Assembly (NCBI GenBank): GCA_027943245.1
Contig: JANDJZ010000561.1
Location: forward strand, 1-28,384
DNA: 28,384 nt
Origin: Acanthamoeba sp. SK_2022b
Lineage: Eukaryota > Discosea > Longamoebia > Acanthamoebidae
Direction: 5' to 3'
In this document: one piece after another, positions 20,902 to 28,384 of the stretch
Layout of the letters: each line of letters starts with the position of its first letter
How positions within the stretch are numbered: position 1 is the first letter of the stretch
Notes under the pieces: model-generated
What the model was told of the DNA's origin: nothing
Seen by the model: only the letters and a program-made list of their open reading frames with translations
The model's database searches: none
Made by a program: the position numbers and the translations under genes

Positions 20902-22262
20902 TCAAGGCTGCTGCTGGGGCTGCTGCGGTGGGCCTTCCCGTGCGGCCGAGCACTTGCGGCAATGCGTGCGCGATGCGAAGTTGAGATCGTTGCACTTGGC
21001 GCAGAACCAGTCGCCTGGAAGGTAGCCACACCACCGTGGAGAGGGAGAGCGTCAACATCGCCCAAATGGCCGATTGGAGGAAACAACAACAGCTGTTGTT
21101 GAGGGGAAGAACGCGCACCTGGCTTGACGCCGAGCACGGTGGTCGACGCGCTGCGAGGCGAATTGCACTGGCGGCACGAGTTGCGCGATGCAAAGTTGAG
21201 GTGGGCGCAGCTTGGGCAGTGCCAGTCGCCTGGCCCACGAGTTGCCGGCGGAGAGAAGAGCGCGTGCGTGAGAAACGAATCGAAAGGAGAAAGAGCAGAA
21301 AGAAAGTGGTGGTGGTGGTGGTGGTGGTGGTGGTGGTGGTGGTGGTGGTGGTGGTGGTGGTGGTGGTGGTGGTTGGATGAAGGGTGGCGGGGGGGGGGCT
21401 ATGGAATGTGCAGAAGGTAGTACCGGGCTTGGCGTTGGAGGGGATCTGTGCCTGGGCGTACATCATGCGGAGGGTGGGGTCCATGCCGGCGGGGTGGGGC
21501 GTGTTGCACCTGCGGCACGCCGTGCGGGCGGCGAAGTTGAGGTCCTGGCACGTGGGGCAGAACCAGTCCCCGGGCTTGGTCCCGATGGTGGGGTCCGAGA
21601 AGGGCGGGCGCGGCGCCGTGCACTTGCGGCACGACTGGCGCGACGCAAAGTTGAGCTCCGTGCACGACGGACAGAACCAATCACCTGGCTTCACGTTCTG
21701 CCTCTCGTCACCCACCACCAACCACCAACCACCAACCACCACTTAGTCAGTTGGGTCTAGCATGGAGCTGGAAAGAGAGAGAGAGAGGAGAGAGTGGGAG
21801 AGTAGGGGAGCGTACGCCGGCTCGGCCCATCATCTGCGTGAGGGCGGCCTGCTGCTGGTAGGCGAGGGCGTGCTGCATGGCGGCGGCCTGCAGCTGCTCC
21901 TGCATGGCCTTGAACGCTTGTATTTGCTGCATGGCCTGGAGGGCGAGCGCTTGCTCGTTGCTGACTCCTCCTCCGCCTCCTTCACCCCCCGGCATGCCCG
22001 AACCATCGCCACCGCCCCCACCAAGGCTTGGATTAGTACCACCGACACCGCCCACCGCGCCCAGGTGCTGCTGGCCGTATTGCTGCAGCCCCATCGATGG
22101 CATGGCCGCGTGGTAGGGGTGATGGCCCCCCGCGCGCGATGGAGCGCCATAGGGGGAGGCGAGGTCGGGGCGAACAGTGTTACATTTGCGACACATCTGC
22201 CTCGATGCGAAGTTCAAGTCGTGGCATTGCGGGCACAGCCAATCTCCCGACCTCATTTCCAT
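20902..22262 (-). CDS. Protein with five RanBP2-type zinc fingers, probable RNA-binding
   Basis: Four exons: 22262-21816, 21697-21424, 21229-21119, 21014-20902, giving 314 aa. Five fingers share GDW-x-C-x2-C-x2-LNFA[SA]R-x2-C-R-x-C, at about residues 6-32, 154-180, 192-218, 241-267 and 278-304; for example GDWFCPSCTELNFASRQSC. Each has all four zinc cysteines plus the Trp, Asn and Arg positions that ZRANB2-type fingers use to read single-stranded GGU RNA. Between finger 1 and 2 lie a Gly-rich segment and a Gln/Met/Ala-rich helix (about 110-147, LQAMQQIQAFKAMQEQ), possibly for oligomerisation. Introns 2 and 3 fall at the same codon, just before GDW, which points to exon duplication. The last residues are Pro/Gln-rich. 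Other partners (ubiquitin, Ran) are possible but less likely for this finger type. Confidence 0.92.
21306..21373 (+). repeat. (GGT)n microsatellite in an intron of the zinc-finger gene
   Basis: About 22 GGT units (ACC on the sense strand) lie in intron 21423-21230. The intron is removed between fingers 3 and 4. Confidence 0.9.
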
Positions 22263-22415
22263 TTTCTCTTGTGTATGTGTATATGAGATGTGTTGGCGCA
22301 GGTCCCTTCCGTTCCCCCTTGAGGTTTTTTTGTTGTTTGCGGTCCGCAGCTCTGCCTATTTGATTCAAATTTCTCCCTCTCTCTCCTCGCTTCCTCTTTC
22401 TTTCTTCTTTCTTCT

Positions 22416-22437
22416 CCTCTTGCCAAATAGCAAGAGG
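22416..22437. other. Perfect hairpin after the TPP1-like gene
   Basis: CCTCTTGC and GCAAGAGG form an 8-bp perfect stem around a 6-base loop, 36 bases past the minus-strand stop codon at 22473. A purine-rich run follows on the minus strand. It may sit in the 3' UTR; any function is unproven. Confidence 0.5.
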
Positions 22438-22472
22438 GGGCGGGGGGGACTGTAAAGAGGTGGGTTGGCGCG

Positions 22473-25142
22473 CTATGGCTCGTGGCGGGTGGAGGAGGAA
22501 AAGTAGGCGTCCACCAGCTCCCAGATGGCGTCCTTGGAGGGCGGCGAATAGAGACTACCACTGGCGGCTGGTTGCTCGGTGGAATCGCTCCTCCTCCTCC
22601 TGTGCGTTGGTCGGTCGCGGGCGGTGTGGGGCTGTGGCGGGGTGGCGGTCGCTGCGGGCGGTGTGGCGCCCGTCGGCTCCGCAGCTCTCGCCGGGTTGTG
22701 GGTCGAGCGAAGCGGAAGTGAGAGCGGCTCGTCGATTATGATGGCGGCGGCAGTGGCGCCAAGGTCTTCTCGTTCGAGAGGTCTGGCGTCGTTCCGATGC
22801 GCAGTTTTCCGTCGTTTTCGGGCCTGCCCGGCATCTCGGCCCGCGTTGTCGTGGTCGTCGTCGTCGTAGAAGGGCCAGAGCGCGCCAAGTCCTTCGTCCC
22901 GTTCCTCCGCCGATTCGGACATCCTCGCCGCATCCTCCCTCGGCGGTGAGTCTGCCTTGTGAGAAACACAAGTGGCCGCCTGGTCTATTTCTGTTGTAGT
23001 AGTAGTAGTAGTTGTAGTTGTTGTTGCTCCTGCTGCTGCTGCTGCTGCTGCTGCTTCGCGCTGGGAAGGGCCATTGGGCAGAGGGCAAAGCCCGCAGGGA
23101 GGAGAGCGAGGCAAGAGGTCCTCCTCGTGCACGAGGGGCAGCCCATCGGGAAGCTCGGACCTGAAACGCACACGATGACGTGAGCACGCGATGGAGAGGA
23201 GAAAGAGGGAGGAGGGGGGGGCAACGCCACGTACGTTTGTGATGAGAAGGAAACCCCGAAAGGAGAGAGCGGCTCGTCGCCACGGATGGGCCAGGCGGCT
23301 GGACGCGCCGGAGACCTGGCCAGAAGCGCGTCAGGCGAGGTTTAATGAAAAGCGGCAGGCGCCCACGCCGTACCGCGGGGCGGTTGCGGCCGGCGAGTCG
23401 CTCGGCCCGAACGGCTGGGTGCGATAGGGCTGCGGCGAGAGGCTGTGCGGCGCAGGGGCGTTGAGGAAACAACAACAGCGACAACGAACAGGGCGGGCTT
23501 AGCTGGCCGGATACGTGTCGCAACTACTCGTGAAAATGTGGGGCGAGGAGAGAGGGGGGCTACCTCTTGATGGGCGAGGGGCTCGGGCGAGGCGTGGGCG
23601 CGGGCGTGGCTGCCCACCAGCCAACGAGCGGGTCCATCAGAGGGAACATGTCCATCGTCGTCCCTTCCTTGGCCTCTGCTGGGCGTGAGCAGAACAGAAA
23701 CGAGCACACTTGAGCTGCTAAAGCCCAAGCTTGCAAAAAAGAGAGAGAGAGAGAGAGAGAGAAAGAAAAACCTCACCTGCCCCGCTGCTGCGGCTGGGCT
23801 CAGTCTCCCGAGGCGTGTGCTGGCTGGGAAGCAGGCTGCTCTCCTCCACCGCCTGTCCTGTTTCGATTTCCCGTTCACCTTCGGGAGTTTGGACTTTGGC
23901 GCAGTGGTCAGAAGCGCGGTTCAGCTCCTCTTTCTCCTTCTCTCCATCCTTCTCCTTCTCCTTCTCCTCCTCGCTGTCGCCGTTGTCCGACGAGGAGTCC
24001 TCGTCGGACAAGAGCTTCCACTCGAGCGCGGGCTGGCTCGCATAAAAGTCCTGCGAATCGGGGGTCGTCTCGTTCTGTTGTTTTTAGCCACAAGCGCGAT
24101 AAGCCAAGCCGAAGAAGACAAGCGATAAGAAGGAGAAGGAGACAGAGCGTACTTCGGAGAAAGGAGGCCCTCGCTGGCTAGCGGGGAGGAGAGACAGGTC
24201 TTCCAAGCGGGACTGCGATTCGGCGTTCATGGCGAACGAGGGTAGCTCGCCCTCTCCTTGGGACGGGAGGCTTCCGAATTAGCACATCACCGGCAAGAAC
24301 CCGAATGGAGCACACGGGGCGCACCGAGCAATTGCTCGAAGATGGCTTCCTGCGAGGCAGAGATCACGCACTCCTGCTCATCCAGCCGAGGGCCCGATGA
24401 TTCGGCCATGTGGATCAACATGTCCTGCGTGCTCTCTTAGGGCGGTGACCACACGGCACGCACGTCACATGTTGTTTGTTTTTTCCAAAACGTCAGCCCA
24501 CATGCCTGTGGGAGGTGCCTCGAGGCCTGTGCGGCGCGCGCGCCAACGAGTGTACCTTCCTGGGTTCGGCTCGGGCATCGCGAGTGCCTGTTCGACTCGG
24601 TGCGCTGGCGTAGGGCGGTTTGTACGGCAGGGTCGTTCAGTACGGGCAAGGGATCGCCAAAGGGAAAGCACTGGTCAGAGTTGATGAGCGCGAAGCCGTG
24701 CACGACGAGGCAACAGGCGGCATCGCTTTCGTCCTGCGTGAGCTCGCACGCGTGCAGCTTCACCAGATGGCCCAAGAGTCGGGGCACCGAATACCCCTCG
24801 TTGGCCCTAATAGTTGTGTGTAGCGGGCACAGGTTGTTGGCGCGGCCACAAGGCACAGCGGGGGGGGAGGGCAGGCGCGTACGCGAGGAACTCCTGGATG
24901 GCGCCCGGCGTGAGAAGGGCGTCAATGGTGTGGAAGCTGTCGGATAGGGTGCACTCTGCGGCCACGTCTTCGCTCACGTACTTGTGCACCTGGTTGGTTG
25001 TTGTGCGGTTAAACAGGCCTGTCTCCTTCTCCAGCGGCGGTTAACGTACTTTGGTGATTTGCGCAAAGGGCTTCTGGGAAGAAAGCTTCGAAGGGTCGAG
25101 CAGTGAGTTCAGGATCCATTTCTTGCGGAGAAGGGACGCCAT
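22473..25142 (-). CDS. Putative TPP1/ACD-like telomere OB-fold protein with a long disordered tail
   Basis: Ten exons: 25142-25050, 24989-24883, 24806-24556, 24435-24325, 24256-24153, 24074-23777, 23678-23564, 23442-23374, 23315-23235, 23160-22473, giving 638 aa. Residues 1-140 resemble the TPP1/ACD N-terminal OB fold in layout: Trp-Ile near the start (RKKWILNSLL), FAQITKVHKYV, then LSDSFHTIDALLTPGAIQEF (compare the LVSDGTHSVRCLVTREAL strand pair of human TPP1), then LLGHLVKLHACEL and CCLVVHGFALI. TPP1 recruits telomerase and boosts its processivity as part of shelterin. The rest is low complexity: acidic/Lys-rich (about 245-270), Pro/Ser-rich, an Ala8-Thr run (about 440), a KRRK basic patch that could be a nuclear signal, and a C-terminal DAIWELVDAYF motif. 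Exon 7 has tandem NAG acceptors (23678 or 23675). The gene is solid; the TPP1 assignment rests on pattern only. Confidence 0.8.
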
Positions 25143-25278
25143 CGGAAGAGGGGGACACCCAACGAGTTGGTTTCTTGATTGTCAGCCTGTAATTTCCAAG
25201 AATAAACCACAGACAAAAATATTAAAAAAATAAATACATCTTGTCTAGTGCAAAATCGCCCACAACCCACACACAGCA
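25143..25278. promoter_or_regulatory. 136-bp bidirectional promoter region
   Basis: Only 136 bases separate the start codons of the divergent TPP1-like (minus) and PsbP-like (plus) genes. The middle (about 25190-25245) is A/T-rich, with AAATATTAAAAAAATAAAT; the flanks are GC-rich. Both core promoters must lie here or within the first exons. Confidence 0.55.
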
Positions 25279-27300
25279 ATGGAAAAAGACAGAAGCGGAG
25301 CGGGCAAGGAGATCGCTCAGGAGGGACTGGCGGCGGACGAAAGCTACAGCCCGTACGTGAACAGTGAGTACGGAGTGTCGCTCGTGTATCCGGAGGAATG
25401 GAAGAAGAGCGAGGGCTACATGGGCACAATCGTGTCCTTCCTGTGCCCCGATGACGCTACGGGTCGCACCTCGCTGAACCTGCTGGTGCAAGAAGTGCCC
25501 CCCGGTATAACGCTCGAGGACTACTCGACCGAGTCGGTGAGCCAGATGAAGCAGATGATGGCCGATACGGAGTTCAAGGTGTGGGATGGCGACATGTTTG
25601 AGCAGGCAGGCAAGCGACTTGAATTCGTTACGGATTTGGGGCCCTTCACCGTCAAGGTCTTCCAAGCGTGGACCGTGGCGAAAGATCAGGCCTTCATCCT
25701 CACCTTCTCGGCGCCTGCCGACACGCACGATGAGCACCGCAACCACGTGGACAAGGTGCTCGCCTCCACCAAGTTCGTCAAGGCCGAACCCAAGGAGAAG
25801 CCCATCGAGCTCCTCTGCCTCAAGCACTACGAGAACCCGACCCACTGCTTCCGCCTCAGGTCAGTCGCGCCCACTCCACTCCACTCCGCCGCCCGACTGC
25901 ACGCGCGCGCGCATAATGCGTTGCTTACACGCTTGTGTGGTTGGGGGGGGGGGCACCACGCTGGGGGTCCTTCCAGGTTCCCGCGCACGTGGACGGTGAA
26001 GGAGCCCGAGCGCGAGGGCGGTCCTGTGGTGCAGGCCAAGTACGAGGATGCTCTTGCCGTCCTCGACACCCAAACCTACACCCTTACTGCTGACGTACGT
26101 GGTCTCGCTCCTCATTTATCTCTCTCTCTCTCTATGTGTGTATAAATATAAATATATGGTCTCTGAATTGTGTATGTGTGTATGCATGCGGGACCGTTTG
26201 GGGGAACTGCAGGTGACGATCTCGGTGCTGCCCAACGAGTCGTGGGGCGTGGAGGAGTACAAGGACATCGCTCTCATGCGACTGGGCGACTTGGCGGGTG
26301 GCGAGGAGAACATCCAGCTCAAGGACACCAAGATGGGCGGACAGCCTGCCATCCAAGCTCGCTACGCCTCGCCCTCTGCCGGCACCACCAACCTCCACGT
26401 CTTCACCGGTACAACGAATGCTGTCCTTTTGCCCACCGCATTGGGGACGCGCGAGCTGACACCGTTCTATCCTCTCCACTCCTTTGGCGCCGCCACCAGT
26501 CAAGGACGGCAAGGCCTACAACATCGCCTTCTCCACCAACACGCCCAAGACCGACACCCGCCCCTACCCTATCTTCGCGCGCATCTTGAGCTCTTTCACG
26601 ATCCTGTCGCCCGGCTACACTCCCAAATCCAAGATCCTCGCCTTGGAGCATCTCGTCCACAAGGTGCTTGTCCCCCCCCCCACACGATCATCGTGAACAT
26701 TGCTGAACATCAATCGGGCCCTGCTTGGGGGGGGGGCAATCTGAAGGTCTCGTTCGAGTTCCCCGAGGACGAGTGGCTGCCGAGGGAGGGCATGATGATG
26801 ACCACCGTGTCCTTTGAGCACGGCATGACCGACGAGGGCGCGCCCCGTTCAAACGTCAACCTTGTGATCACGGACCTCAACTCCGCCCCCATCAACGTCA
26901 ACTCTCTCGACGACTTTGCTGCCATCGTGCGCGAACAGCTCGCCATGGCCGTCGACTCGCTCAGCTTCGTGCATGAGAAGGTAACAACTCTAGTCTCTGT
27001 TCACCTCCGCTCAAACTGCTTTGCGATCCTTAGGCTCGCTCTCTGGGCTTTGTCTTTTGGCCTTTCCTCCTCTTCGTCCTCCACCTTCTCCATCATGTGC
27101 AGAAAGTCACGATGGGCGGGAAGGACGCTCGCGAACTGCGCTACAAGGGCACCATCGCCGACCGGGAGTTTGGCTTCCAGCAGACGTTCACCGTCCTGGA
27201 CAACAACGCCTACGTCATCTCCTTCTCCTCACTCCTCGCCGATTTTGACACCGAGATCGAGCTGGCCCTCCCCATCATTAATTCCTTCCACTTCCTCTGA
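25279..27300 (+). CDS. Protein of three tandem PsbP/DUF1795-like domains
   Basis: Six exons: 25279-25859, 25977-26094, 26213-26408, 26500-26663, 26747-26980, 27103-27300, giving 496 aa. Three repeats of about 150 residues cover nearly the whole protein: about 22-170, 185-335 and 353-496. Each has the same order: an N-terminal F/YP-x-W strand (SLVYPEEWKKSEG; FRLRFPRTWTVKE; SFEFPEDEWLPREG), a strand with N-L-x-V or T-I-x-V, a helix (TLEDYSTESVSQMKQM; GVEEYKDIALMRLGDL; SLDDFAAIVREQL), a G-K/G-x-A/R-x-L/Q strand and a final A-Y/F-x-I-x-F-S strand (AFILTFSAP; AYNIAFSTN; AYVISFSSL) followed by a terminal helix. This matches the Mog1/PsbP-like alpha-beta sandwich. There is no signal or transit peptide and no membrane helix, so it is probably cytosolic. 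Function is unknown; it may be of bacterial-type origin. Confidence 0.85.
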
Positions 27301-27455
27301 GCTGTCTTGTCAACCGCTAGCGTTGCCTTTGCTGTGGCGCAGTAAAAAGCGCCCACTGTGCCCCACACAGCGTTGTCTTCGCCATCACCTTTCTCTTTTC
27401 CTTAAACTTTTCTCGAAACTTTTTCCCTCTGCTGACGAGCGTTCAGGAGTACAAG

Positions 27456-28252
27456 ATGGAGGGGGCAAGCGACGCAAAATCTCCTCCTGGGCCAGCACCT
27501 CGTAGCGGTACGGGAGCAACAGCACAAACGACACGGCAGGTGGGGCAGCAGCATGCACTCGACGCCTACAACAAGCGGCTCGACTCGGCCGTGAGCAAGC
27601 TCAACGAGCACTACGCCAACATCCTCAAGTCGGCTCAGGTGCGGTGGCCTCACGAACTCGTTGTCACCCCTCCCCCACAAACGGCAGCACGCGTAACTCA
27701 GTTTTCTTGCTCTCGGCCAGGTAGGCGACAAGGTGCGCGTGTTGGGGGAGGAGTTCCAGGTGGACGTGCAGACAAGCAACCTGGTATGAAAGCAGAAGCA
27801 CGTATGCGAAGGCAGACGTTGTTGTTTGTGTAGCTGCCGATCGGCACAGCAGTCACACTGGGGCCATCATGTTCTGCCATGTGTGTGGATAGGTGAGTGC
27901 AGCAGAGTCCCTGCTCACGTTGATATCGGAGCTAAAGCAGGCGGTGCTGCTGCACGACTTTGAGACCCGCAACGCCGAGGTCACCACACGAGCACAGCAG
28001 TATCGCGACCGGCGAGATAAGACCAAGAAGGTTCTTCTCTTCCTACTCCTGTGTGCCACCTTTCTTTCTCTCTTTTTGCTCACGCCCCCGTCTGATCACA
28101 CGGTCCTGCAGGTCCTGCAGACATTGCATCGAGATGTACAGGACGCCCTGCTCGAGCTGAGTGAAGAGTGCGTCCCGGGAGCTGCCCCCACTTCTGAGCC
28201 CCACCGGCGTGTTAACCCCTTTGCCTCGTTCCTGGCCTACAGGGCGTGGTGA
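27456..28252 (+). CDS. MED22: Mediator complex subunit 22
   Basis: Four exons: 27456-27638, 27721-27783, 27893-28030, 28112-28252, giving 174 aa. After a disordered N-terminus it has HALDAYNKRLDSAVSKLN, FQVDVQTSNLVSAAESLL, LISELKQAVLLHDF and LHRDVQDALLELSEE, matching human MED22/Surf5 (LQSYNKRL, NIVRAGESLMKLVSDLKQF, LNDF). MED22 is a small helical subunit of the Mediator head and pairs with MED11 to link activators to RNA polymerase II and TFIIH. The C-terminal RVNPFASFLAYRAW is not something I recall from the human protein. The exon 4 acceptor is ambiguous because GTCCTGCAG occurs twice in a row (28103-28120), so a form lacking Val-Leu-Gln is possible. The AG at 27445-27446 just upstream may be the 3' end of a 5' UTR intron. 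Confidence 0.92.
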
Positions 28253-28311
28253 ACTCCTGGCGTAGAGAGTCGGCGGAGCACGGAGTGTTCCTTTGCTGTT
28301 TTGGCCAATCG

Positions 28312-28317
28312 AATAAA
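28312..28317 (+). terminator. Polyadenylation signal of MED22
   Basis: AATAAA lies 60 bases after the MED22 stop codon. It is the only such hexamer between the stop codon and the window edge. Confidence 0.6.
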
Positions 28318-28384
28318 GTTCGCGTAGCTGCCAGCGGCCCTTGGCCTCTTGCCGGTTGGCGTCGTTCCGCGTGACGTTTGTGGG

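Noticed and set aside
26048..27505. 485-codon plus-strand frame
   Set aside because: Carries exons 3 and 5 of the PsbP-like gene but reads through introns and past the real stop in another frame.
1..28384. tRNA, rRNA or riboswitch
   Set aside because: No tRNA-like A/B boxes with a foldable cloverleaf and no conserved rRNA segments were noticed.

Overview
The window looks like nuclear DNA from a free-living amoeba, and Acanthamoeba is my best guess. Coding DNA is GC-rich. Introns are short (mostly 60-200 bp) with GT-AG ends, and are full of simple repeats and C/T runs. Genes are packed about 150-350 bp apart on both strands. Every protein I recognise is eukaryotic (Notchless, Mediator MED22, fucokinase, RasGAP, U-box). 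I saw no bacterial operon, tRNA, rRNA, CRISPR array or transposase gene. The species name is inference; the exon models were built by hand by joining reading frames across GT-AG introns, and all of them close in frame.

Layout, left to right. 1-711 (-): 5' part of a Ser/Ala/Pro-rich protein that runs off the edge. 1087-1931 (+): small U-box ubiquitin ligase. 2300-5369 (+): Notchless (NLE1), 14 exons. 5538-7461 (+): secreted protein with a Thr/Gly-rich linker. 7630-12952 (+): 22-exon single-pass receptor-like protein, with a signal peptide, a concanavalin/LamG-like domain, an Ig-like domain, a membrane helix and a cytoplasmic RasGAP domain. 13248-14675 (+): mitochondrial-type short-chain dehydrogenase. 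14817-20746 (-): L-fucokinase, 25 exons. 20902-22262 (-): protein with five RanBP2-type zinc fingers. 22473-25142 (-): protein whose first 140 residues look like the OB fold of the telomere protein TPP1/ACD. 25279-27300 (+): protein with three PsbP/DUF1795-like repeats. 27456-28252 (+): Mediator subunit 22.

These are mostly unrelated single genes, not a cluster. They cover ribosome assembly (NLE1), transcription (MED22), sugar salvage (fucokinase), ubiquitin signalling (U-box), RNA binding (zinc fingers) and cell-surface or Ras signalling (the secreted protein and the membrane RasGAP lie next to each other in the same direction). The two most unusual items are the membrane-spanning RasGAP with an adhesion-type ectodomain and the TPP1-like telomere protein candidate. 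Two head-to-head gene pairs (711/1087 and 25142/25279) share short intergenic promoters.
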